A DNA stretch of 64,000 bases from Vagococcus elongatus. Its GTDB lineage: Bacteria > Bacillota > Bacilli > Lactobacillales > Vagococcaceae. Location: contig NZ_NGKA01000005.1 of the NCBI RefSeq assembly GCF_003987645.1, forward strand, positions 1 to 64,000, in the 5' to 3' direction. The position numbers and the translations under genes were made by a program. The notes under the pieces are model-generated. The model worked only from the letters and a program-made list of their open reading frames with translations. It was not told the origin of the DNA and did not search any database. This document shows positions 36,672 to 45,983 of this stretch, in pieces. Every line of letters starts with the position of its first letter. Within the stretch, counting starts at the first letter, position 1.

Positions 36672-36749
36672 TTTTAAATGCCTACTGTTTTTAGATTGTT
36701 TAGATTTTATAGTTAGAAAATGTTATTCTATCAATAGGAGGGGACTGTT

Positions 36750-37553
36750 ATGGATATTTTAAAACGAATCCAAAATGACTATTTATTTTTATCACCACAA
36801 GAAAAAAAAGTTGCTGATTATATCATGAGATTCAGCTCGGAAATAAAAAATATGAATATTAAAGATTTTTCTTTAAAGACAGGTACATCAACAGCTACAG
36901 TCACAAGGTTTGCAAAAAAAATTGACTGTAAAAATTTTTCAGATATGAAGTTTCAAATTAATTCATTGTCAGTACCGAAAGTTCAATTTCAAACTAAGGG
37001 AATTTCAGAAGATGTTTTTAATTACTATCAAATGGTGATAAAAAACACTCAAAGTCTGATTGAAATGAATAAGTTGGAAACTTTTATTAGGTTTTTGCTT
37101 GAAGCCAATCAGATAATTATTATAGGATTAAATAGTTCAGGTACTACAGCATCAACATTTAGCAACAGGCTGATGAGAATGGGGTTGCCCGTTGTCAGTT
37201 ATGTTGATTCTATTGATATGGTTATGAGGGGAAGCATTGCAAGTAAATCGGATTTATTTGTAGCTATTTCAAATTCAGGTACGACAGAATGCGTATTGGA
37301 TTCTTTCAAACAAGCAAAAAAAAATGGATCCATACTGACCTCAATTACTAATTTTTCAGAAAATCCTTTGGCAGCATTAAGTAATTTAGATTTATATGTA
37401 TATAGTACAAAATTTATTGACAATCAAAAATTTATTAACTCACAATTTTCGATGGTGTATTTGATTGATGTGATTACGACGCTTTTATTGGGAAATAAAG
37501 AACTCCATGAAAAATTCACTCAAACTAGAGAAACAATTTTGGATAATTATTAA
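36750..37553 (+). CDS. RpiR/MurR family sugar-phosphate regulator
   Basis: This 267-residue protein has an N-terminal RpiR helix-turn-helix (about 1-75: LSPQEKKVADYIMRF, SLKTGTSTATVTRFAKKI) and a C-terminal SIS sugar-phosphate domain (about 110-245; IIIGLNSSGTTASTFSNRL, VAISNSGTTECVLD). It starts behind ATAGGAGGGG. It lies directly upstream, in the same direction, of a mannose-class PTS operon and about 5 kb before mupG-nagZ; either could be its target. The MurR branch senses MurNAc-6-phosphate, but the ligand here is unknown. Confidence 0.85.
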   Translation: MDILKRIQNDYLFLSPQEKKVADYIMRFSSEIKNMNIKDFSLKTGTSTATVTRFAKKIDCKNFSDMKFQINSLSVPKVQFQTKGISEDVFNYYQMVIKNTQSLIEMNKLETFIRFLLEANQIIIIGLNSSGTTASTFSNRLMRMGLPVVSYVDSIDMVMRGSIASKSDLFVAISNSGTTECVLDSFKQAKKNGSILTSITNFSENPLAALSNLDLYVYSTKFIDNQKFINSQFSMVYLIDVITTLLLGNKELHEKFTQTRETILDNY

Positions 37554-37707
37554 CGTAATAAAAAAAGATGTAAATAATTATCGATAGTTTTAGATTAAGT
37601 TTATTTATATCCCCTAAAGGATTGTTACAATTACTGTATAATTTATTGCTGTCTATTTCGTATTTTCATTTTTTTAAATGCTCTTTTATGGTAATTATTT
37701 TCACTTA

Positions 37708-37739
37708 TTATCATTGCGTTAATTAATATCAAATGATAA
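37708..37739 (+). promoter_or_regulatory. Inverted repeat before the PTS operon
   Basis: TTATCATT (37708-37715) and AATGATAA (37732-37739) are perfect complements 16 bases apart, ending about 40 bases before the first gene. A TATAAT occurs at 37637. It is a candidate operator for the upstream RpiR protein. Confidence 0.4.
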
Positions 37740-37777
37740 ACTGAAAGCAGTTACATAGTTGAAAGAGAGGGATTTGT

Positions 37778-38851
37778 ATGAATTTGAAACAACCTTTTGT
37801 ATTAGAAAATACAAGCATGATGAGAAATAATGATGAACTTGAAATAAAAATCATTAATGATCTAAAGCAAGATGTGGCGCTGTATGTTGGATTTTCTCCT
37901 AAGAAAGAAACAATTAATACTTTGGTGGGAAAAAACATAAAAGGAATTTTCCGCTTTTATTCGCCTATTGAGAAGGGACGCCCTTACTTTAAATATTTAA
38001 ATGAATCTGACTCATCAATTTTATTTTCTGAACGTGTTCTTCCATTGGAAGGGGCAATCAATATAAGGGATATGGGAGGATATGAAACAAATGATAATCG
38101 TAGAACTAAATGGGGTGTGTTGTATAGAGGCGATCAATTATCTAAATTGACGGATAAAGATGTTGAACTATTAAAAAAAATAGGTTTAAAAACAATTATT
38201 GATTTCCGCTCTAGCCATGAAAGAGGATTAAATCCTAATCGAGAAATTTCTAGCGTGGAACAAACCATCCTCAGTGATCCTCATTCAAGTTTTTCTGAAG
38301 CAGCAGCTGAAGCGGTTGACCTTCATTCAGAAAATCAAAAATTAGTTAGGTCATTGGAGCAAGGATTAATTGAAGAGAGGTATCTTGAAAATCCTGACCT
38401 TAAAGTGATTGAAAGTTATCAGAATATGGTGAATAGTCCAGAGTCGATTCAGGCACTGAAAAAAATGATTCATGTTTACGTTTGTTCTGAAAACGCTCCA
38501 ATTATACAGCATTGTCGAGGTGGAAAAGACAGAACTGGTTTTGGCTCCATGCTATTGTTGCTGTTGCTCGGTGTAAAGGAAGAATTAGTAGTAAAAGACT
38601 ATATGTTGACTGGTGACATTAGAAAGCGAAGAAATGCACTGAAATTACAAATGTATCAAGAATTGACCGATAATCAGCGATATTTAGATTATTTAATGGC
38701 GGTTTTGGATACTAAAGAAGTGTTTATCACTTCTACGATAGATTATATAAAGGAACAATATGGATCGATAGAAAATTATTCAGTGAGCCAGTTGGGGTTA
38801 TCGTTAAGTCAGATTGAAGAAATGAAGAATAATTATTTAGAGGAGATGTAG
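37778..38851 (+). CDS. Tyrosine/dual-specificity phosphatase of the Y_phosphatase3 family
   Basis: This 357-residue protein has the P-loop HCRGGKDRTG (His245, catalytic Cys246) and the family N-terminal mark INIRDMGGYETNDNRRTKWG followed by LYRGDQLSKLTD. About 70 residues precede the phosphatase domain and form a separate small beta-rich domain. It is the first gene of the PTS operon, three bases before the EIIA gene. It might dephosphorylate a sugar phosphate, a phosphoinositide-like compound or a protein; the operon suggests a phosphorylated PTS product. The start follows GAAAGAGAGGG. Confidence 0.8.
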   Translation: MNLKQPFVLENTSMMRNNDELEIKIINDLKQDVALYVGFSPKKETINTLVGKNIKGIFRFYSPIEKGRPYFKYLNESDSSILFSERVLPLEGAINIRDMGGYETNDNRRTKWGVLYRGDQLSKLTDKDVELLKKIGLKTIIDFRSSHERGLNPNREISSVEQTILSDPHSSFSEAAAEAVDLHSENQKLVRSLEQGLIEERYLENPDLKVIESYQNMVNSPESIQALKKMIHVYVCSENAPIIQHCRGGKDRTGFGSMLLLLLLGVKEELVVKDYMLTGDIRKRRNALKLQMYQELTDNQRYLDYLMAVLDTKEVFITSTIDYIKEQYGSIENYSVSQLGLSLSQIEEMKNNYLEEM

Positions 38852-38854
38852 CAG

Positions 38855-39292
38855 ATGAAAGAAGTTGCAGTTTTAGTCGCAAGCCATGGAAGATTTGCTG
38901 AGGCTGCATTAGAAAGTGCAGAAATGATCGTTGGAAAACAAGAAAACTGTGGATGTTTGTCTGTTGAAATGGATGTTAACTTGAAGGAAGCCATAGAGGA
39001 GATGCAATCTATTTTAGACGGCCTTGAAACTTCGGCAGGAACGGTAGTTCTTGTGGATTTGTTTGGAGGAACACCTTCAAACGTGAGTGGAAATATCGTA
39101 CTAAAAAATGACAAGATATTAGCAATTAGCGGTTTAAACTTACCAATGTTAATTCAACTGTTGTTAAATCGTCATATGTCACTTGATGAACTTGCTGAAG
39201 ATCTTGAGAAAACATATTTATCTGGTTTTACTAATATAACAGAAGTATTGAGCAAGGAGGATAACAATGAAGATGAATGTGAAGTTTTGTAG
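38855..39292 (+). CDS. PTS EIIA component, mannose class
   Basis: This 145-residue phosphocarrier accepts phosphate from HPr on His11 (LVASHGRFAEA). The motif VVLVDLFGGTPSN near 70 is typical of the EIIA-Man fold. It is separate from EIIB, unlike ManX. Its end overlaps the EIIB gene by 26 bases. The substrate is not predictable from this subunit. Confidence 0.93.
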   Translation: MKEVAVLVASHGRFAEAALESAEMIVGKQENCGCLSVEMDVNLKEAIEEMQSILDGLETSAGTVVLVDLFGGTPSNVSGNIVLKNDKILAISGLNLPMLIQLLLNRHMSLDELAEDLEKTYLSGFTNITEVLSKEDNNEDECEVL

Positions 39293-39743
39293 GATTGATG
39301 ATCGTTTGATTCATGGACAAGTAGTAACAACATGGGTGAACGTACATGGGATTGAACAAATTATTATTTTGAATAAAGAAGTGGCTGAAGACCAAGTTCA
39401 GTCATCTGTCTTAAAAATGACGGCTCCTGCGAATGTAAAGCTAGCAATTTTTTCACCAGAGAAATTTTTGGAAATCATTCAGAAAAATCCGATAAATCGT
39501 GCAACAATGTTGTTGTTTTCTTCAGTTTATGATGTTGAGAAGATTGTCAACGGTGGTTTTAAAATGGAAAAACTTAATGTAGGTGGTATGCGATTAAATC
39601 CGGAAAGAGAGCAGCTAACAAAGGCTGTTTCCGTAACTGAAGATGAAAGAAAAGTGTTTAAAAAATTATTGGCGAACGGAATTGATATAAACATTCAAAT
39701 GGTTCCCAATGATTCGCCAATAAAATTGAAGGAGTTGGTGTAG
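39267..39743 (+). CDS. PTS EIIB component, mannose class
   Basis: This 158-residue component takes phosphate from EIIA at His16 (RIDDRLIHGQVVTTWV) and phosphorylates the incoming sugar. The start ATG follows AAGGAGG within the EIIA gene. Full length for the family. It abuts the EIIC gene. Confidence 0.93.
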   Translation: MKMNVKFCRIDDRLIHGQVVTTWVNVHGIEQIIILNKEVAEDQVQSSVLKMTAPANVKLAIFSPEKFLEIIQKNPINRATMLLFSSVYDVEKIVNGGFKMEKLNVGGMRLNPEREQLTKAVSVTEDERKVFKKLLANGIDINIQMVPNDSPIKLKELV

Positions 39744-40529
39744 ATGACTACTTTGTTACTAACATTATGGGCTTTTATTTGTGGAGTTGACGATGCGACA
39801 ACACAAATGCTTCGTCGTCCGTTAATGATTTGTTTTGTTACTGGAATCATTATGGGAGACATCAAACAAGGTCTGCTGATTGGAGCAACTTTAGAAATAA
39901 TGTGGATGGGTATTGGTAATGTAGGGGCTTATATGGCTCCAGATATTGTGAGTGGCTCAATTATTAGTTGTGCATTAGCTATTTCTAGTGGTGGGGGAAT
40001 TGCGGTTGCGACTACTTTAGCTGTACCAACATCTATTTTAGCCCAACAATTATTAATTCTTTGGGAAACTATCAATGTTTCTTTGAATCCTTGGGCACAA
40101 CGGTTGGCAGAGAATGCAGATGTAGAAGGAACTAACTGGCTGATCTATCCCCCAATGTTATTAATTGGTTTTATTAGAGCTGCACCAACATTTATTGCTA
40201 TTAAATTTGGTAGCGGTGCCATACAGAACATTGTTGATTCATTACCAACCACTTTGCTAGACGGACTTTCTGCCTCTGGAAAAATTATTCCAGCAGTTGG
40301 TATGGCTCTATTGATGAGCGTGATGATTAAAGAAGGTAAAATGTGGATTTATTTGATTTTAGGCTTTGTCTTATCATCATACTTGAGTTTGGCAGTATTG
40401 CCAATAGCACTAATAGCACTGGCATTTGCTTTATTACATGATCAAAGCAATCATAATGGAGCGTTAAAGAAACAGGCCGCTCAAACAGTTGTTTCTGATT
40501 TTTCTAATGAAGAGGAGTATGATTTGTAA
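39744..40529 (+). CDS. PTS EIIC component, mannose class
   Basis: This 261-residue membrane permease half is of the EII-Sor/ManY type. It has many hydrophobic helices and the motif GATLEIMWMGIGNVGAYMAP. It forms the channel with EIID. The C-terminus is short and hydrophilic. It starts at the base after the EIIB stop and shares one base with EIID (TAATG). Confidence 0.93.
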   Translation: MTTLLLTLWAFICGVDDATTQMLRRPLMICFVTGIIMGDIKQGLLIGATLEIMWMGIGNVGAYMAPDIVSGSIISCALAISSGGGIAVATTLAVPTSILAQQLLILWETINVSLNPWAQRLAENADVEGTNWLIYPPMLLIGFIRAAPTFIAIKFGSGAIQNIVDSLPTTLLDGLSASGKIIPAVGMALLMSVMIKEGKMWIYLILGFVLSSYLSLAVLPIALIALAFALLHDQSNHNGALKKQAAQTVVSDFSNEEEYDL

Positions 40530-41332
40530 TGGAAAAACAATTAACAAAAAAGGATTTGAACAAATTATTTTGGCGACTTCAAAGTGTTCGTGTAACATTA
40601 AACTATGAAACGATGCAAGCACCAGGTTTTATGAGAGCAATTGCACCGGTTCTACAAAAGTTTTATCCGGATAAAGAGGATTTAGCGGAGGCGATGAAAC
40701 GTCACAATACCTTTTATAACTCTCACGTCGTAGGTAACGCAATAATTCTAGGAATCTCTGCAGCAATGGAAGAAATAACAACAACTCCAGAAGACAAAGA
40801 AGGGGTCATAGCTTTGAAAACTGGTTTGATGGGTCCGTTGGCTGGAATTGGTGACAGCTTATTAAAATTTACTTGGGTACCGATTATAGGAAGTATAGGT
40901 GCATCTTTGGCACTCAATGGCAGTATTTTGGGTCCAATTCTAATGTTTGTTTTGTTTAATATAGTTAACATGGGTGGTAAATATTTTGGTCTAGTCTATG
41001 GATATGAGAAAGGGATTGACTTCTTTACAAAAACAGAAGATAATACGATAATACAAAGAATTTCCAGCATGGCAAATGTTGTTGGATTGATGGTAGTGGG
41101 CTCAATGATTGCAAGCTCAGTAAAAATTAATACGATTCTTGAGATATCAGCAGGAGAAAATGTTATTCAACTTCAAGAAATGCTTGATACAATCATGCCT
41201 AATTTTTTGGGACTTCTGGTTACAATTATAGTGTATAATGTATTGAAAAAAACTAGTGGGAAACATTCTGCGTTGATTATTATTTCGATCATGGCTATCA
41301 GTGTTTTATTGAAATATTTAGGTGTCATTTAA
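40529..41332 (+). CDS. PTS EIID component, mannose class
   Basis: This 267-residue protein has the EIID-Man marks: LFWRLQSVRVTLNYETMQAPGF in its first part (quoted partly as NYETMQAPGFMRAIAPVL) and RHNTFYNSHVVGNAIILG. The N-terminal half is amphipathic and the C-terminus has several membrane helices. It closes the operon, which lacks a sugar hydrolase or isomerase that could name the substrate. A terminator follows. Confidence 0.93.
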   Translation: MEKQLTKKDLNKLFWRLQSVRVTLNYETMQAPGFMRAIAPVLQKFYPDKEDLAEAMKRHNTFYNSHVVGNAIILGISAAMEEITTTPEDKEGVIALKTGLMGPLAGIGDSLLKFTWVPIIGSIGASLALNGSILGPILMFVLFNIVNMGGKYFGLVYGYEKGIDFFTKTEDNTIIQRISSMANVVGLMVVGSMIASSVKINTILEISAGENVIQLQEMLDTIMPNFLGLLVTIIVYNVLKKTSGKHSALIIISIMAISVLLKYLGVI

Positions 41333-41397
41333 TCTTGTCTTATCTTGTGTTCATTCTTCTTGGTTAACGCATAAATATGGATATTTTTTTGAAAGAT

Positions 41398-41441
41398 AAA
41401 ACTCTACTAAGAGGCATTGTTGCTTCGCGTAGAGTTTTTTT
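41398..41441 (+). terminator. Terminator of the mannose-class PTS operon
   Basis: AAAACTCTAC pairs with GTAGAGTTTT around a 21-base loop, followed by Ts. Confidence 0.85.
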
Positions 41442-41834
41442 GTATTCAATGATAAAAAGAATTTCGTATTTATAAGACGAATTGTAGGCATCTTTTTCTA
41501 AAATATAAATGTCTAGATAAAGAAATGAAAAAAACAGAAGATTATAAAAACGTTCAAATATTAGACAAAATCTAAAAAAAGTCATTCGTGCAGAATCCCG
41601 AAAACGAATTTTTTGTTTATGTATGGGACAAAGAGTATGAATATAAATATTAAGATGGTTAGTTTTAATATTTGCAATACAGCTATTCACAATGCTGGAA
41701 ATGTATCAACAACAACAGTTTTCTCGCACATAATGAAACTTAGTTTTATTAATGATAAAAAAGTATTGAAATTTAATTCCACAAAGTGTATAATTGGAAA
41801 CGAAATCATTTATCAATCATAAAGGAGAAAAGAA
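41442..41834 (+). promoter_or_regulatory. Control region of the EIIC-mupG-nagZ operon
   Basis: TTGAAA (41766-41771) and TATAAT (41789-41794) are 17 bases apart, 40 bases before the first start; this is a near-consensus promoter. The rest of the 390 bases has no supported gene. Short frames on both strands lack ribosome sites. Confidence 0.65.
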
Positions 41835-43118
41835 ATGACAAAACTTACAAAGGTTATTGAAACAAAATTGGCTCCACCTCTTATCAGATTTTCCCAAATG
41901 AAGTATATCCAGGTAATTCAACGGACAGGTCTTGGAATCATGAGTTTGCTGATTATCGGTTCTGTGTTTTTATTACTTGCTTCCTTTCCGAGTGAAACAT
42001 ATTTGAATTTTTTAGGGGATTTTCGTTGGACTTTAGCTGAAGCTTCTGGAGTCGGCACAGCGTTTATCGCTTTGTATACGACAATCACGACATCTTATGC
42101 ATTAGTAGAGTGGTATGCTAAAAACAGAGATGAAAAAATGGATGTAGTACAGCCAATGATTTTGGCAGTTGCTTCATTCCTTTTGGTTAACCCTGCAGAG
42201 ACTGTTTCCACAGTAATCGAGGGAGCAAAAGAGCCTGGCTCATTTACTGGTGTTCCTAGTGCTGCTTTAGGAGCTTTGGGTGTTTTTACTGCCATCATTG
42301 TTGGAATTGTGACTGTTGAAATGTATCGATTTTTCGTTAGAAAGAAAATTGTTATGAAGCTTCCGGACGGCGTTCCTGAAATGGTATCAAATGCTTTCAC
42401 ATCATTGTTCCCATCATTTTTTGTTATCGTGTTCTGGTGGTTGCTAAGATCAGTTCTTCATATCAATATCAGTGAAATCATCAGCAGTATTTTTGAACCA
42501 TTGGTTACAGTAGGAGATTCTTCTTTTGCCATGATTATCGTCACACTTCTAAACCGGATATTGTGGTCTGTGGGAATCCATGGTAGTAATATCGTCTCTG
42601 GAGTAGCAGGTACTTTTTGGACACAGATGATGACGGCAAACCAGACAGCTATGCAAGCTGGTGAAGTATTGCCTTACACGTTCACTAGTGTCTTTATGGA
42701 TAACTATATCTGGTCAGGTTTGTTCCCATTGGCATTCATGTTGACACGTTCTAAACTGCCTAGATTTAAAGCACTGGGTGCATTGGCACTTCCAGCAACC
42801 TTGTTTAATATTGGAGAACCGTTGATTTTTGGTTTGCCAATCATGATGAACCCGCTGATGATGATTCCATTTATTTTATCATCGTTGGTTCTTGCAATAA
42901 GTTCAGCTGTGTTCCAAGCGATTGGTTTGATTCCAGTCCCGGTTTTAAATGTGCCTTGGATAACTCCGGCACCAATCAAGGCGTTTCTGTCAACTAACGG
43001 CAGTTGGGCAGCGATGTTGTTTGTCATAGCAGGTTGGATTATCAGCTTCTTGATTTACTCGCCATTTGTTAAAGCACTTGAGAAACAGGAACTTGTTTTA
43101 GAAAGCGAAATGGAATAG
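41835..43118 (+). CDS. PTS EIIC component, lactose/cellobiose class
   Basis: This 427-residue permease has about ten membrane helices and the class motifs GGIHGSN-like GIHGSNIVSG and FNIGEPLIFGLPIMMNP. It lacks fused EIIA or EIIB domains, and none is encoded in this operon, so it must borrow them from another locus. Co-transcription with mupG and nagZ suggests that it imports a cell-wall sugar such as a GlcNAc-MurNAc disaccharide; that is inference. It starts MTKLTKVIETKLAPP behind AAAGGAG. Confidence 0.88.
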   Translation: MTKLTKVIETKLAPPLIRFSQMKYIQVIQRTGLGIMSLLIIGSVFLLLASFPSETYLNFLGDFRWTLAEASGVGTAFIALYTTITTSYALVEWYAKNRDEKMDVVQPMILAVASFLLVNPAETVSTVIEGAKEPGSFTGVPSAALGALGVFTAIIVGIVTVEMYRFFVRKKIVMKLPDGVPEMVSNAFTSLFPSFFVIVFWWLLRSVLHINISEIISSIFEPLVTVGDSSFAMIIVTLLNRILWSVGIHGSNIVSGVAGTFWTQMMTANQTAMQAGEVLPYTFTSVFMDNYIWSGLFPLAFMLTRSKLPRFKALGALALPATLFNIGEPLIFGLPIMMNPLMMIPFILSSLVLAISSAVFQAIGLIPVPVLNVPWITPAPIKAFLSTNGSWAAMLFVIAGWIISFLIYSPFVKALEKQELVLESEME

Positions 43119-43134
43119 GAGGAGTTATCATCAC

Positions 43135-44187
43135 ATGACTTACTTATTTGGAATCTCAGTATATTTACAAGATATGACTGAAGATTATCTTAAAATCGCA
43201 TCAGAAAATGGTGCAAAATATGTTTTTACATCTTTGCATATCCCTGAGGAAGATCTTTCTCAGGCGACATCTAAGATCAAAGAACTGCTTGGTTACTGTG
43301 AAAAATTCGGGATGCATCTGGTACCAGATGTTTCCCCGATTACCTTTGAAAAATTAGAAATCGATTCAGGGGATTTCTCAGCGTTAAAACAGTTAGGAGT
43401 CAAAGCACTAAGACTTGATTACGGGTTTGATGATTTGAATACGGTTAAAGAACTGCAGCAAGATTTTGAAATCATGCTGAATGCAAGTGTGGTTTCTGAA
43501 GATTATATCAACAAATGTCAAGCGCATGGCGTTGCTATTGAAGAAATCATCGGGGTACATAATTTTTATCCCAAAACAGACACCGGTTTGTCGTTGGACT
43601 CTGTGATTCAGACCAACCGCGTTTTTGCTAAATATAATATTCCAGTTATTACCTTTGTTCCCGGGGATAAATTAAAAAGATTCCCATTGTATGAAGGACT
43701 GCCTACCGTAGAAAAACATCGCAGCATTCACCCTTATGTTGCAGCTGTTGAGTTGATTCAAACGGCAGATACTACCGGCATAATGATTGGGGACAGTATG
43801 GTTTACGATGAAACAATGGAGTGGATTCATGATTATTTGCATAACAATGTATTAACACTTCCTGTTGTTCTTCACCCAGATTATACTTATTTATTTAAAG
43901 AAGAGCTGCGAGGTCGTAAAGATGTTTCAGAACAAGTGGTCAGATTGATGACGCCAAGGAAACAGGGAATTTCTCCTGAAAATAATGGTTCTCGGCATAA
44001 AGGAGACATCATCATGCAGAATGACTTGGCCGGCAGATATGCGGGGGAACTTCAATTCTGTAAGCAAGATTTGTCGTTTTCACCGCAAGGAAATAAAATC
44101 GGGTTCCTTCACCCAGAATTGCTTGGACTGCTTCCGTATGTGACAGGAAATGTCAATATCAAACTAGTCCCTCTGAAAGGAGCATAA
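43135..44187 (+). CDS. mupG: MupG-like 6-phospho-N-acetylmuramidase
   Basis: This 350-residue DUF871 protein begins MTYLFGISVYLQDMTEDYLK, with the family TIM-barrel motif GAKYVFTSLHIPEED and a C-terminal cyclophilin-like domain from about 250. In Staphylococcus aureus MupG cuts MurNAc-6-phosphate-GlcNAc into MurNAc-6P and GlcNAc in the cytoplasm. It sits 16 bases after the EIIC gene and 4 bases before nagZ. No murQ etherase gene is in the operon. Confidence 0.87.
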   Translation: MTYLFGISVYLQDMTEDYLKIASENGAKYVFTSLHIPEEDLSQATSKIKELLGYCEKFGMHLVPDVSPITFEKLEIDSGDFSALKQLGVKALRLDYGFDDLNTVKELQQDFEIMLNASVVSEDYINKCQAHGVAIEEIIGVHNFYPKTDTGLSLDSVIQTNRVFAKYNIPVITFVPGDKLKRFPLYEGLPTVEKHRSIHPYVAAVELIQTADTTGIMIGDSMVYDETMEWIHDYLHNNVLTLPVVLHPDYTYLFKEELRGRKDVSEQVVRLMTPRKQGISPENNGSRHKGDIIMQNDLAGRYAGELQFCKQDLSFSPQGNKIGFLHPELLGLLPYVTGNVNIKLVPLKGA

Positions 44188-44191
44188 GCTT

Positions 44192-45742
44192 GTGGATATA
44201 AAAAAACTTGTTGGACAGTTGTTTGTTGTTGGTTTTGATGGTACTACCATGACAGAGTCGCTTAAACAGTTGATTCACGAGTATCATATCGGGGCGGTTA
44301 TTTTATTTAATCGAAATATTGGAACTTTGGAACAGTTGAAACAATTGACGGAAGATTTACAAAAAGAAGCAAAAAATGCTGGATACAGCGAACCGATGTT
44401 AATTTGCCTAGATCAAGAGAATGGTGTGGTTAGACGAATCGATGACTTGTTGACTCGTTTTCCTGGTGGCATGACTTTAGCTGCCACTGGTGAAACAGAT
44501 ATATCAACTAACGTGTATAAAGCTTCAGCTAAAGAATTGGCTTCTTGCGGTATTAATTGGAATTTGGCACCAGTTGCTGATGTGAATAACAATCCGGAAA
44601 ACCCTATTATCGGCGTTCGTTCCTTTGGCGACAATCCGCAAAAAGTTGCTGATTTGGTAGTGGCAAGTATGAAAGGTATGCAAGCTGGAGGAGTCATATC
44701 TTGTCTCAAACATTTTCCCGGCCACGGTGATACACAAGTAGATTCTCATTTGTCATTACCTATCATCGATAAAAGTCAGGAAGAATTAGAAAAAACTGAA
44801 CTTGTACCATTTAAAGCTGGTATCAAGAATCATTGCGATACCATCATGATTTCTCATATTCAGTTTAATTCAGTAGATGGAAGACCTGCAAGTCTTTCTC
44901 ATAAAATGGTAACCGGACTTCTACGAGAGCAGCTCGGATTTGACGGGGTTGTCACAACTGATTGTTTAGAAATGGATGCGATAGCAAAAACAGTTGGTGT
45001 TCAAGAAGGATGTTATCAAGCCTTGCTGGCAGGTTGTGATTTTCTAATGGTTTCCCATACGCTGGCAGAACAAATAGCGGCGATGGAGTATATTTCCGAG
45101 AAAATAGCTGACAAGGAATTAGATGTTTCGCGAGTCCATGCTTCGATTGATCGGATTCGTCAGTTGAAAGAGCGGTATGTGAGTTGGGAAGATGAACCGA
45201 TAACCCTAACAGTATCTGAAAAAGAAAATCACCAGCACCTTGCAGATGAAACCTATCAAAAAGGTCTTACGTATGTCGATAAGCGTTCTGGCAATCATTC
45301 TTCAGCAATGTCTGACAAGGTTTTGGTCTTGTTTCCAAATGAAAAGGGGATGCTCCGGGTGGAAGATATCCGTCACTCCTATGATTTCTCTACTCTATTT
45401 GAAAAACTTGGGTCTGATGTTCAAGTTGTTTTATATGATAAACAAGGGCTGACTGATTCTGGCGCTGATTTGTCTGGTTTGCTTTCAAATGTGGAGATGG
45501 TAGTGCTTTGCACCGTCAATGTTATGAAAGATGATTGGATTGTGTCAGCAGCTGAAACTTTACCAGTGAGAACAAAGCATATTGTCATGCGCAATCCTTA
45601 TGATGCAGATTTGATTCACAATGAACATATTGAGGAAATCGTCTTTACCTACGAGCCTTCTAGTTTTGTATTAGAAAAATCAGTCAGTGTCTTGGCCCAT
45701 GAACTCTCAGTGTCTGGACAGATGCCAGTTAAATTGAAATAA
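44192..45742 (+). CDS. nagZ: Glycoside hydrolase family 3 beta-N-acetylglucosaminidase
   Basis: This 516-residue cytoplasmic enzyme releases GlcNAc from wall fragments. The GH3 N-acetylglucosaminidase signature KHFPGHGDTQVDSHLSLP is near 173; it contains the His-Asp catalytic loop. The nucleophile region is GVVTTDCLEMDAI near 251. A C-terminal extension of about 180 residues resembles the second GH3 domain. There is no signal peptide, so it should act on imported material. It starts at GTG 44192 with AAAGGAG upstream. It is the last gene of the operon. Confidence 0.9.
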   Translation: MDIKKLVGQLFVVGFDGTTMTESLKQLIHEYHIGAVILFNRNIGTLEQLKQLTEDLQKEAKNAGYSEPMLICLDQENGVVRRIDDLLTRFPGGMTLAATGETDISTNVYKASAKELASCGINWNLAPVADVNNNPENPIIGVRSFGDNPQKVADLVVASMKGMQAGGVISCLKHFPGHGDTQVDSHLSLPIIDKSQEELEKTELVPFKAGIKNHCDTIMISHIQFNSVDGRPASLSHKMVTGLLREQLGFDGVVTTDCLEMDAIAKTVGVQEGCYQALLAGCDFLMVSHTLAEQIAAMEYISEKIADKELDVSRVHASIDRIRQLKERYVSWEDEPITLTVSEKENHQHLADETYQKGLTYVDKRSGNHSSAMSDKVLVLFPNEKGMLRVEDIRHSYDFSTLFEKLGSDVQVVLYDKQGLTDSGADLSGLLSNVEMVVLCTVNVMKDDWIVSAAETLPVRTKHIVMRNPYDADLIHNEHIEEIVFTYEPSSFVLEKSVSVLAHELSVSGQMPVKLK

Positions 45743-45818
45743 GGCGTTCTGTCGATAAAATTGTTCAGTTGTCGTGGAGTAACGTGTGAGTCAAATTTTT
45801 TAATTATTAACAGTTAAG

Positions 45819-45859
45819 GAACGTCTTCTAGAGATAACATCTAGATGGCGTTCTTTTTT
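45819..45859 (+). terminator. Terminator of the mupG-nagZ operon
   Basis: GAACGTCTTCTAGA pairs with TCTAGATGGCGTTC with one mismatch and one GU, followed by six Ts. Confidence 0.88.
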
Positions 45860-45874
45860 GTATGAATGAGTTTT

Positions 45875-45970
45875 ATGTATAAATAAACAGAAATATGTAT
45901 TTTTTATTAAAAAATGTATAAATATTTGTTGACCTTCTATCTTGTTGCATATATAATGAATAAAAATAAG
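45875..45970 (+). promoter_or_regulatory. argC promoter with three ARG-box-like sites
   Basis: TTGACC (45929-45934) and TATAAT (45952-45957) are 17 bases apart. ARG-box-like sequences ATGTATAAATAAACAG (45875-45890), ATGTATAAATATTTGT (45914-45929) and AATGAATAAAAATAAG (45955-45970) lie upstream, at the -35 box and over the -10/start. They resemble the ArgR/AhrC consensus CATGAATAAAAATTCAAG. Arginine repression is therefore likely. Confidence 0.7.
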
Positions 45971-45983
45971 TAGAGGTGATTAT

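Noticed and set aside
41364-41690. Minus-strand frame of 108 codons
   Set aside because: Starts and runs through a terminator hairpin and very AT-rich DNA, with no ribosome site and no protein-like motif.
41613-41822. Plus-strand frame of 69 codons
   Set aside because: It overlaps the strong promoter of the EIIC operon and has no ribosome site.
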